From the NCBI GenBank assembly GCA_026395155.1, contig JAPLZG010000126.1, positions 1 through 11,841 of the forward strand: 11,841 bases of DNA. The letters are read 5' to 3'. Shown here piece by piece: positions 7,245 to 11,841 of the stretch (position 1 is the first letter of the stretch; every line of letters starts with the position of its first letter). Under the pieces are notes generated by a model that had not been told where the DNA came from, did no database searches, and worked only from the letters and a program-made list of their open reading frames with translations. The DNA is from Candidatus Tayloriibacteriota bacterium. Lineage in GTDB: Bacteria > Patescibacteriota > Minisyncoccia > Phycocordibacterales > GWA1-40-21. The translations under genes and the position numbers were made by a program.

Positions 7245-7829
7245 ATGTTCTTTACAATTATGACCTTAGGAGTTTCTCTGGTGATTTTGCAGTTTATCGC
7301 TGCATATTTTGATGGATGGTTTTGTCAGAGCCAAATGAGAAGTCTCGGTAATCGTGGCTTTGCAATCGTCGAACACGGCGGTATGTGGGCGGATATCCTC
7401 GTGGTATCTCCAACTCTCGCTTTCGTTGTGAGCCGATACCATTTGAATTACTTATCATGGTGGAGTCTGTGTATATTGGTAGCTATAGTGATCTTTACTT
7501 TCTGGTCGTTAAAACATTACGAATCGGTAGGTAAAATCATATCTGAAGCACACACTCATCATGGTAAGACAACATTTGCTGGGTGGATTCATGGGTTCTA
7601 TGCTGCTCCGGCAATGTGGGTGTTTGTATTGTTTCTGCTTACGCCCGTAGAACCGACGGCTTCAGTTCGTGGTTTACTTTTAGTGGCTCTTACTCTTACA
7701 GTTCTCTTTCCTTTGGGTTTAATTAAATTCAACCGCGAATGGAAATGGGAATCGTCACATTCTTGGCAGACAGGAATTGAGTTGGTTGTTGTCTGGTCGG
7801 TTACTATATTCAGAATTATGGCAAGATGA
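7245..7829 (+). CDS. Six-helix membrane protein of unknown function, GC-rich, probably acquired
   Basis: I do not recognise the family. The 194-aa product has about six membrane helices (roughly 4-22, 48-63, 70-89, 118-133, 142-160 and 176-191). It carries histidines near membrane edges: VEHGGMWAD (H44), LKHYES (H91), EAHTHHGKTTFAGWIHGF (H103, H105, H106, H116) and SSHSW (H172). The HTHHG...H cluster could bind metal or haem; that is inference only. The start is ATG 7245 because GGAAGGTG lies 4 bases before it and the promoter -10 ends at 7199; the ATG at 7200 would add 15 residues but falls upstream of the transcript. Base composition is unlike its neighbours (7381-7440 is 53% G+C, against 22% for 7981-8040). 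With its own promoter and terminator it is a single-gene unit, probably transferred. Confidence 0.75.
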   Translation: MFFTIMTLGVSLVILQFIAAYFDGWFCQSQMRSLGNRGFAIVEHGGMWADILVVSPTLAFVVSRYHLNYLSWWSLCILVAIVIFTFWSLKHYESVGKIISEAHTHHGKTTFAGWIHGFYAAPAMWVFVLFLLTPVEPTASVRGLLLVALTLTVLFPLGLIKFNREWKWESSHSWQTGIELVVVWSVTIFRIMAR

Positions 7830-7862
7830 ATGACATAGTTCCTCGAGATCCGTCTCACCTCC

Positions 7863-7895
7863 CCCCGTCGTATATCTGCGACGGGGTTTTCTTTT
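7863..7895 (+). terminator. Rho-independent terminator of the six-helix membrane protein
   Basis: CCCCGTCG (7863-7870) and CGACGGGG (7879-7886) form a perfect 8-bp GC-rich stem with an 8-base loop, followed by TTTTCTTTT. It lies 33 bases after the stop codon. Confidence 0.93.
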
Positions 7896-7914
7896 AGCTT
7901 AAAAATGATTTTTT

Positions 7915-7923
7915 TGCTATAAT
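7915..7923 (+). promoter_or_regulatory. Extended -10 promoter of the CcdA-like gene
   Basis: TGCTATAAT is a perfect extended -10. The ATG at 7937 is 13 bases beyond it, leaving a leader of about 6 bases, too short for a Shine-Dalgarno site. No -35 is visible. Confidence 0.65.
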
Positions 7924-7936
7924 CATCATTAATCTT

Positions 7937-8719
7937 ATGAACAAGAAAAAAACCTTTTCAATCTTAATTTTCGGTATAATTATTATATTTTTGATTCTTT
8001 CATATTCTGGTTTTTTTAATTTTCATGCACCAGATTTTAGGACATATACCGGTTGGCTTCCAGCACTTATTGCAATTTCAGCTTTGGTTGATAGTATAAA
8101 TCCTTGTGCTTTTTCTGTCCTTTTTCTTACACTAGCATTTCTTTTTAGTCTTGGGAGAACGAGGAATAAAATTGTTTTGGCCGGATTTTTATATGTTTTT
8201 GGGATATTTTTAGTATATGTTTTGATAGGACTTGGAATTTTGCATGTTTTGACGTTATTTAATGCTCCGCAAATTATCTCTAAGATTGGTGCAGCAATAA
8301 TAATTTTATTTGGATTGGTTGGTCTTATAAATGAATTTTTCCCAAATTTTCCTATTAAACTCAAGATTCCTAAATTTGCTTATGGGAGGATTGCTCAGAT
8401 TATGGAGAAGGCGACATTACCAGCAATGTTTGCACTCGGTGTTGTTGTTGGTCTTTTTGAATTTCCTTGTACTGGTGGTCCTTATCTTTTTGTCCTGGGC
8501 TTGCTTCACGATCAGGCAAACTATTGGAAGGGATTTGGATATTTAATTTTCTATAATTTTGTATTTGTTTTACCTCTTTTGATTGCTCTTGCTGTGGCAT
8601 CAAATAAGAAAGTTCTTGATGTCATGGACAAAGTTAGAAGAGCAGAAACAAAGCTGGCAAGAATCTGGATCGCCCTAATAATGATACTTTTGGGGGTTCT
8701 TATTTTTGTGGTACAATAA
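7937..8719 (+). CDS. CcdA/DsbD-type transmembrane thiol:disulfide carrier
   Basis: The 260-aa product is a polytopic protein of the cytochrome c biogenesis CcdA / DsbD transmembrane family, which carries electrons from cytosolic thioredoxin across the membrane to external thiol proteins. The two redox cysteines are in the expected places: C57 in DSINPCAFS in the first family helix, and C178 in EFPCTGGPY in the fourth. There is one extra N-terminal membrane segment (about 7-24) before the usual core, which makes six to seven helices in all. No periplasmic domain is fused, so a separate partner is needed. The anchored thioredoxin-like protein encoded about 750 bases downstream (9473-9907) is the obvious candidate. 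The stop codon lies inside the left arm of the palindrome that follows. No cytochrome c genes are seen here, so a role in general protein-thiol redox is more likely. Confidence 0.92.
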   Translation: MNKKKTFSILIFGIIIIFLILSYSGFFNFHAPDFRTYTGWLPALIAISALVDSINPCAFSVLFLTLAFLFSLGRTRNKIVLAGFLYVFGIFLVYVLIGLGILHVLTLFNAPQIISKIGAAIIILFGLVGLINEFFPNFPIKLKIPKFAYGRIAQIMEKATLPAMFALGVVVGLFEFPCTGGPYLFVLGLLHDQANYWKGFGYLIFYNFVFVLPLLIALAVASNKKVLDVMDKVRRAETKLARIWIALIMILLGVLIFVVQ

Positions 8720-8783
8720 AAGTGGCGGAAAAAGGTCCGACCTTAAATCCATAAAAAGGTCGGATCTTAAAGAGCCACTTTTA
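8717..8783 (+). terminator. Nested inverted repeat after the CcdA-like gene, likely terminator / REP-like
   Basis: Outer arms TAAAAGTGGC (8717-8726) and GCCACTTTTA (8774-8783) are perfect. Inner arms (8732-8744, AAGGTCCGACCTT; 8756-8768, AAGGTCGGATCTT) match at 12 of 13 positions, and each is itself nearly palindromic, so the block can fold as one long hairpin or two small ones. The right arm ends in TTTTAGTTT, which suits termination. The GGTC-n-GACC core is like REP sequences that go with Y1 (RAYT) transposases, though none is present here. Confidence 0.65.
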
Positions 8784-8784
8784 G

Positions 8785-8818
8785 TTTAAAGTTCATAAAG
8801 TTTTAAAGTTTGTAAAGT
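8785..8818. repeat. Tandem 17-bp repeat upstream of the helical protein
   Basis: Two head-to-tail copies (8785-8801, TTTAAAGTTCATAAAGT; 8802-8818, TTTAAAGTTTGTAAAGT) match at 15 of 17 positions and end 8 bases before the ATG at 8827. They could be a regulator-binding site or just slippage. No promoter box is clear here. Confidence 0.6.
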
Positions 8819-8826
8819 TAAAAAAA

Positions 8827-9327
8827 ATGAAAGAAAACAATTTAAATTACGAAGAGGTTTTGAAAAAAATAGAAGGAATGAAAAAAGGTAATAACCTTGA
8901 TCTTTCTGTTGAAGAGGATTTGGCTATCGCTATTATGAATCTTATAAGTCTTGAAGAGCATTTTTTCTTTACTGGATCTAAAACAGAAAAATCAGAATAT
9001 TTTGATTTCCTTATAGAGGTCAGATCAATGAGAACAAAACTTCTTGCAAAGATGATTGAAAAGACTGAGGGGGAAGTGTGGTGTATTTCAAAACATCTAC
9101 TCGCAACATGTATGAGACTTTTTGAAGTTGGGACAAAGTTTCAAGCAGACAATAAAAAAGAAGAGGCAAAAGAAGTTTTTGAACAAGCATATAAAATGTT
9201 TACTATGTTTTTTGCGCTTCGATTAAAAATAATAAATATCCCTGATGTCAAAAATATTTCAGAAGAAGAAAAACCATGGACAATGAAGGATATTGTAAAT
9301 AAGATGGTGGATTGTTGTAAGGAGTAG
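8827..9327 (+). CDS. Helical cytosolic protein of unknown function between redox genes
   Basis: I cannot assign a family. The 166-aa product is predicted almost wholly helical and soluble: there is no signal peptide or membrane segment. Features are LEEHFFFTGSKTEKSEYFDFLIEVRSMR (42-69, charged and aromatic), GEVWCISKHLLATCMRLFEVGTK (82-104) with C86, H90 and C95, and a C-terminal DCCKE (162-166) with adjacent cysteines. The KKEEAKEVFEQAYKMF stretch (110-125) resembles a single TPR-like helix pair. Its place between the CcdA-type carrier and the anchored thioredoxin, with several cysteines, makes a redox or metal-related job possible but unproven. The start lies after an A-rich tract with no Shine-Dalgarno. 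Base use is like the neighbours. Confidence 0.75.
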   Translation: MKENNLNYEEVLKKIEGMKKGNNLDLSVEEDLAIAIMNLISLEEHFFFTGSKTEKSEYFDFLIEVRSMRTKLLAKMIEKTEGEVWCISKHLLATCMRLFEVGTKFQADNKKEEAKEVFEQAYKMFTMFFALRLKIINIPDVKNISEEEKPWTMKDIVNKMVDCCKE

Positions 9328-9332
9328 ACTCG

Positions 9333-9467
9333 CCCGCTAAAGTTTTTGCCAATGTTTGTTTAAAATTGTCTATTTTAAATCTCGTTCTAGTTTGGATATT
9401 TTGTGCTATAATTTTGCTAATGAATAAAGTCGAAACAAACAATTTTATTGGCAAAAATTTTCTCGGG
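9333..9467. mobile_element. 135-bp inverted-repeat element related to the GIY-YIG unit
   Basis: The left arm (9333-9353, CCCGCTAAAGTTTTTGCCAAT plus strand) and right arm (9447-9467) are inverted copies matching at 18 of 21 positions. The arms closely match those around the GIY-YIG gene at 11376-11668 (left arm here against right arm there: 17 of 20). It starts 5 bases after the stop of the helical protein and ends 5 bases before the thioredoxin ATG. Inside are an extended -10 promoter and a 16-codon ORF. There is no transposase, so it would be a non-autonomous copy. No clear target-site duplication is seen. Confidence 0.55.
9404..9412 (+). promoter_or_regulatory. Extended -10 promoter inside the 135-bp element
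   Basis: TGCTATAAT is a perfect extended -10. An ATG (9420) lies 7 bases after it, at the expected transcription start. The thioredoxin ATG (9473) is about 53 bases further on, so this is also the likely promoter of that gene. Confidence 0.65.
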
Positions 9468-9470
9468 TAA
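9420..9470 (+). CDS. Possible leaderless 16-aa leader peptide, or remnant of a GIY-YIG gene end
   Basis: The ORF reads MNKVETNNFIGKNFLG and stops 2 bases before the thioredoxin ATG, in another frame, so ribosomes could reinitiate. Its start sits exactly where the promoter at 9404-9412 would begin transcription. The last residues (FIGKNFLG) resemble the end of the GIY-YIG protein (FISKNFNG), because both are read from the right inverted repeat in the same frame. It may therefore be only a relic of that gene. Translation is unproven. Confidence 0.3.
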   Translation: MNKVETNNFIGKNFLG

Positions 9471-9472
9471 AT

Positions 9473-9907
9473 ATGTTAGACAAACAAAATAAAATCATAA
9501 TATCAATTGTTGGAATAATTGTTATAGCAGTTGTTATTTTTGCAATTGTAAAATCAGCCGGAGGATTGAATATAAGGCCAATAGATGGAAAGACAAACTT
9601 TTTTGAGGGTAGGATGACTTTGGCAGAACTTTCACAAATAAGTAGCTGTCCATTAATTTCTGAAAATGCGTCAGATAAAGATATTTTTGCGAAGTGTCTT
9701 ACAGAGAAAGGCTTTGTTATGTATGGGGCAGAGTGGTGTGAGAATTGTAAAATACAGGAAGAAACTTTCGGTGAATCATTTAAATATATTAAATATGTTG
9801 AGTGTCCTAAAAATACAAAATTATGTCTTGATGTCGGAATACAAGGGTATCCAACGTGGATTAGAGAGATTGCTACATCATCATCTTCGACTTTGCCTGT
9901 AGAATGA
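9473..9907 (+). CDS. Membrane-anchored thioredoxin-like protein (VKOR-type Trx domain)
   Basis: The 144-aa product has one N-terminal membrane helix (about 8-26) and an external thioredoxin-fold domain. The active site is AEWCENCKIQEE with C89 and C92. A second cysteine pair sits in YVECPKNTKLC (C111, C118), followed by the cis-proline loop GIQGYPTW (P127). This spacing matches the thioredoxin domain fused to bacterial VKOR proteins, so its role is probably making or moving disulfides outside the cell membrane with the CcdA-like carrier nearby. Two more cysteines (C59, C75) lie before the domain. The protein ends only 17 residues after P127 with REIATSSSSTLPVE, where the family usually has a further strand and helix; it appears shortened, and its stop codon touches the left arm of the repeat at 9907. 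The ATG has no Shine-Dalgarno. Confidence 0.88.
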   Translation: MLDKQNKIIISIVGIIVIAVVIFAIVKSAGGLNIRPIDGKTNFFEGRMTLAELSQISSCPLISENASDKDIFAKCLTEKGFVMYGAEWCENCKIQEETFGESFKYIKYVECPKNTKLCLDVGIQGYPTWIREIATSSSSTLPVE

Positions 9908-10026
9908 TCCCATTAGAGATAGTCTGTCGAAGACAGGTGTCGTCAGCGAGATAGAATTTAAAAAGTTATCAGTAATAAATATCAGATTATAGTACTAATT
10001 CATAACACTTTAATCTCTAACGGGAT
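9907..10026. repeat. Inverted repeat filling the gap between the thioredoxin and Gmad2 genes
   Basis: Arms ATCCCATTAGAGAT (9907-9920) and ATCTCTAACGGGAT (10013-10026) match at 13 of 14 positions. The left arm starts at the last base of the thioredoxin stop codon and the right arm ends inside the next ATG. The outermost bases (CTCTAACGGG) match the right end of the GIY-YIG unit (CTTTAACGGG) at 9 of 10. A small hairpin CTGTC-GAA-GACAG (from 9924) lies inside. It could be a short relative of the two other inverted-repeat units. Confidence 0.55.
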
Positions 10027-10465
10027 GCGAAAAACAATAATTATAACTACAGTTTTGGTTATCATATTAGTAGTTGTTTTCTTGGTTTTTGATATTGGTA
10101 GAAAACCAGCGGTTGCACCAGGAGTTAATGCAACAACAACTGACGTACAAATAGTTGTTTCATATCCTGAAGATAACCACGAAGTATCAAGTCCCATTAA
10201 AATTTCAGGAAAAGCGAGAGGAAATTGGTTTTTTGAAGGTTCTTTTCCAATAAAGCTTGTAGATGCCAATGGAAATATCTTAGGGACATCAATAGCTACA
10301 TCAAGTGAGGATTGGATGACAACAGAATTTATTAATTTTAATTCCGAGTTGTCATTTGAGAAATCAACAAGCACTAGGAGAGCTGTTTTAGTTTTAAGTA
10401 AAGACAACCCTTCTGGTATTCCAGATTTTGATCAAAGTGTTTTTGTATCATTGATATTAAAGTAA
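10025..10465 (+). CDS. Membrane-anchored Gmad2 immunoglobulin-like domain protein
   Basis: The 146-aa product has an N-terminal membrane helix (about 5-22), a short Ala/Thr/Pro linker and an extracellular beta-sandwich of about 100 residues. The domain shows the Gmad2 pattern (known from spore germination and many CPR surface proteins): VVSYPEDNHEVSSPIKISGKARG (44-66) with NWFFEGSFPIKLVDANG (67-83), the EDW turn (95-97), FNSELSF and VLSKDNPSG (122-131). These domains are thought to bind or pack against envelope parts; no enzyme residues are present. It has no cysteines. The start lies within the right arm of an inverted repeat, directly after ACGGG, which could serve as a poor ribosome site. 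A REP-like block follows the stop. Confidence 0.85.
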   Translation: MRKTIIITTVLVIILVVVFLVFDIGRKPAVAPGVNATTTDVQIVVSYPEDNHEVSSPIKISGKARGNWFFEGSFPIKLVDANGNILGTSIATSSEDWMTTEFINFNSELSFEKSTSTRRAVLVLSKDNPSGIPDFDQSVFVSLILK

Positions 10466-10478
10466 TTTATTTTTTTGG

Positions 10479-10542
10479 AAAAGGGTCTGACCCCGAGATT
10501 AAAATCGGGAAGGACCTCTCTGGTAATTTTGAGGTCGTTTCC
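10479..10542. repeat. REP-like block with GGGTCTGACCC palindrome and hairpins
   Basis: Between the Gmad2 and methyltransferase genes lie GGGTCTGACCC (palindrome, 10483-10493), CCCGA/TCGGG (10492-10496 / 10505-10509) and GACCTC/GAGGTC (10513-10518 / 10531-10536). The last stem extends outwards as GGAAG / GTTTCC. GGTCTGACC is a core often seen in REP elements near Y1 transposases. A reading frame through it (from 10475) joins the methyltransferase but is repeat, not protein. Confidence 0.55.
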
Positions 10543-10560
10543 GGTTTTAACTTATAAGAG

Positions 10561-10566
10561 TAAAAT
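10561..10566 (+). promoter_or_regulatory. Possible -10 of the methyltransferase gene (leaderless)
   Basis: TAAAAT (5 of 6 to consensus) ends 7 bases before ATG 10574, the same spacing as the leaderless starts at 2024 and 9420. No TG extension or good -35 is seen, so support is modest. Confidence 0.4.
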
Positions 10567-10573
10567 AATCGCA

Positions 10574-11371
10574 ATGGTTCAGAATTCACATTTTAATAAA
10601 AAAACTAGCGGTAAAGACAAAACTTCTTGGGGAGGTGTTGCTTCTTGGTATGATGACCTTTTAAAAGGTGAAAATACATATCAAAAAGAAGTAATATTAC
10701 CAAACCTCTTAAGAATGATGAATATTAAAAGTGGGGATAAAATTATTGATATAGCTTGTGGACAGGGATTTTTTTCTCGTGAATTCAATAAGCTTGGTGC
10801 TGTGGTTTATGGAACGGATATTTCAAAAGAATTAATAGATATTGCAAACAAAAATTCTCCTGAAAGTATAAAATATTTTGTCTCAAGCGCACAAAAACTT
10901 TCTTTTGCAGAAAATGAGAGTTTTGATAAGGCTACGATAATTTTAGCTTCACAAAATATGGAAAGTTTTAGTATTGTGTTGTCTGAATGTTTTAGGATAT
11001 TAAAACCAAAAGGGGAGTTGTATTTGGTTATAAACCATCCTTCTTTTCGTGTTCCACAAAAAAGTGATTGGGGATATGATGAAGATAGAAAAGTTCAGTA
11101 TAGATTTGTAGAACAATATATGTCTGAAATAATGACAAAAATTGATATGAACCCTGGAGAAAAAGACCCAAGAAATAAAAAATACACAGTTTCTTTTCAC
11201 AAACCACTTCAAAATTATTTTAGAGATTTTAAGAGTGTCGGTTTTTGTGTTAAAGATTTGCAAGAATGGATTTCTAATAGAAAAAGCCAGGTGGGATTAA
11301 GACAAAAAGCAGAAGATAAAGCTAGAAAAGAAATTCCTCTTTTTATGTGTGTAGAAGCGATGAAGAAATAG
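10574..11371 (+). CDS. Class I SAM-dependent methyltransferase
   Basis: The 265-aa product has a Rossmann-type methyltransferase domain in the N-terminal two thirds: motif I IIDIACGQGFFSREF (57-71) binds S-adenosylmethionine, VVYGTDISKELIDIA (77-91) ends strand 2 with acidic D82, and RILKPKGELYLVINHPSFR (141-159) is the post-motif strand. A C-terminal part follows with KYTVSFHKPLQNYFRDF (203-219) and GFCVKDLQEWISNRKSQ (223-239), probably substrate binding. It resembles the UbiE/methyltransferase type 11 group; the substrate is unknown, and the many CPR relatives are not tied to a pathway. ATG 10574 is chosen over 10475 because the extra 33 residues are read from a palindromic repeat block and match no methyltransferase N-terminus. 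Confidence 0.88.
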   Translation: MVQNSHFNKKTSGKDKTSWGGVASWYDDLLKGENTYQKEVILPNLLRMMNIKSGDKIIDIACGQGFFSREFNKLGAVVYGTDISKELIDIANKNSPESIKYFVSSAQKLSFAENESFDKATIILASQNMESFSIVLSECFRILKPKGELYLVINHPSFRVPQKSDWGYDEDRKVQYRFVEQYMSEIMTKIDMNPGEKDPRNKKYTVSFHKPLQNYFRDFKSVGFCVKDLQEWISNRKSQVGLRQKAEDKARKEIPLFMCVEAMKK

Positions 11372-11375
11372 TTCA

Positions 11376-11668
11376 CCCGAAAAAATTTTTACTAACGCAT
11401 TATGCAATATGTTTATGTATTAAAGAGTAAGAAGGATAAAGATTTGTATGTAGGTTGCACGAAAGATTTAAAAGCAAGAATCATATTGCATAATGCCAAA
11501 AAAGTTGGTTCCACAGCAAAACGAGTCCCATTTGTGCTAATATATTATGAAGCTTATATAAATAGTATCGACGCATATAATCGTGAAAAATTTATGAAAA
11601 CGGGTTATGGTAGAAATTATATAAAGAAAGTTTTGTCCAACTTTTTTATTAGTAAAAACTTTAACGGG
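11376..11668 (+). mobile_element. 293-bp unit: GIY-YIG gene bounded by inverted repeats
   Basis: The left arm (11376-11396, CCCG...CTAAC) and right arm (11648-11668, ATTAG...CGGG) are inverted copies matching at 18 of 21 core positions (TTAGTAAAAA-Y-TTT-NN-CGGGT). The unit starts 4 bases after the methyltransferase stop and ends 3 bases before the MFS start. The last eight codons of the nuclease are read from the right arm. The same arms bound the 135-bp unit at 9333-9467. This suggests a mobile unit, but no target duplication is seen, so other readings remain. Confidence 0.5.
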
Positions 11669-11671
11669 TAA
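11402..11671 (+). CDS. Small GIY-YIG nuclease (URI/UvrC N-terminal-like family)
   Basis: The 89-aa product is a stand-alone GIY-YIG endonuclease domain. The paired motif is YVYVLKS (3-9) and DLYVGCT (14-20), followed by the catalytic-type arginine R26, H30-N31, the strand PFVLIYYEAY (43-52), and the metal-binding glutamate E62 in NREKFMKTGYGRNYIKK. Proteins of this size are common in CPR and Bacteroidetes; their job is unsettled (DNA repair, recombination or mobility). No DNA-binding domain is attached. The gene lies between inverted repeats, and its C-terminal ISKNFNG is encoded by the right repeat. The start ATG has no Shine-Dalgarno. The MFS gene starts immediately after its stop codon (TAA then ATG), so the two may be coupled. 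Confidence 0.9.
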   Translation: MQYVYVLKSKKDKDLYVGCTKDLKARIILHNAKKVGSTAKRVPFVLIYYEAYINSIDAYNREKFMKTGYGRNYIKKVLSNFFISKNFNG

Positions 11672-11841
11672 ATGAGGAAAACAGCATTATTTATTCTTTA
11701 TACAATAGGTTTTATTTTTGCACTACGTGTATCTTTACCTTCTTATATGGGGTCAAGTTTTCTTAGTGGTTTTGTAGGTGAAAAATTTGTAGGGCTAATT
11801 TTTGCTACTTGTTCTATAATAGCCCTTTTTGTTTTTTATTT
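11672..11841 (+). CDS. MFS transporter, N-terminal part (runs off the window)
   Basis: The reading frame is open for 56 codons to the window end. It encodes a first membrane helix (about 4-21, TALFILYTIGFIFALRV), a loop with LPSYMGSSFLSGFVGEKFVG (22-41), and the start of a second helix (LIFATCSIIALFVFY). This fits the N-terminus of major facilitator superfamily exporters found in CPR genomes, which have LPLYINSSFLS followed by an EK.VG turn. The ATG directly follows the stop codon of the GIY-YIG gene and lies 3 bases beyond the right inverted repeat; there is no Shine-Dalgarno. The substrate cannot be told. Confidence 0.7.
   Translation, partial: MRKTALFILYTIGFIFALRVSLPSYMGSSFLSGFVGEKFVGLIFATCSIIALFVFY

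Noticed and set aside
9907..10026. Plain rho-independent terminator for the thioredoxin gene
   Set aside because: The arms are 92 bases apart with no U tract after the right arm, which also overlaps the next start codon.
10475..10573. N-terminal extension of the methyltransferase
   Set aside because: These 33 codons are read from a REP-like block with hairpins, and a -10-like box lies at 10561-10566.
11374..11671. Target-site duplication flanking the GIY-YIG unit
   Set aside because: The flanks (AGTTCA on the left, TAAATG on the right) do not match as a direct repeat; none is claimed.

Overview
The window is AT-rich bacterial DNA using the standard code (TAA, TAG and TGA all act as stops). 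It most resembles a Candidate Phyla Radiation (Patescibacteria, probably Parcubacteria-type) genome. The pointers are compact small proteins of families common there (single-anchor Gmad2 and PsbP-like proteins, CcdA, a tiny GIY-YIG protein), few Shine-Dalgarno sites, strong extended -10 promoters placed so close to ATG codons that transcripts would be leaderless, and many palindromic intergenic elements. The placement is an inference from gene content; there is no marker gene here to prove it.

Layout. 1-1055: ftsX, the membrane half of the FtsEX division complex. 1118-1279: a minus-strand tRNA-Gln(CTG) with its own promoter and a probably bidirectional terminator. 1413-1931: a single-anchor exported protein. 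2024-2504: an ICMT-like membrane methyltransferase split by one extra base near 2219. 2579-6976: a tight three-gene operon, glycosyltransferase 2 / P-type cation ATPase / glycosyltransferase 2 with a C-terminal membrane domain. 7002-7151: a 150-bp nested palindrome. 7171-7895: a self-contained, markedly GC-richer unit (promoter, good ribosome site, six-helix membrane protein, strong terminator) that looks acquired. 7937-9907: a thiol-redox neighbourhood, CcdA-type electron carrier, a conserved-looking helical Cys-containing protein of unknown role, and a membrane-anchored VKOR-type thioredoxin. 10025-11371: an anchored Gmad2 domain protein and a class I SAM methyltransferase. 11402-11671: an 89-aa GIY-YIG nuclease. 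11672-end: the start of an MFS transporter.

The most unusual feature is a family of terminal inverted repeats. The GIY-YIG gene sits inside a 293-bp unit (11376-11668) whose ends match each other at 18 of 21 positions. A 135-bp unit without the nuclease (9333-9467) has nearly the same ends. A third unit (9907-10026) shares the outermost ~10 bases, consensus CTYTARCGGG. All three fill the gap between a stop codon and the next start codon almost exactly, and the 135-bp unit brings a promoter and a 16-codon ORF whose last residues (FIGKNFLG) resemble the end of the nuclease (FISKNFNG). This suggests a GIY-YIG-associated mobile element with non-autonomous derivatives.

Four other, unrelated-looking palindromic repeats (1960-1988, 7002-7151, 8717-8783, 10479-10542) make the intergenic space unusually rich in mobile-type repeats.
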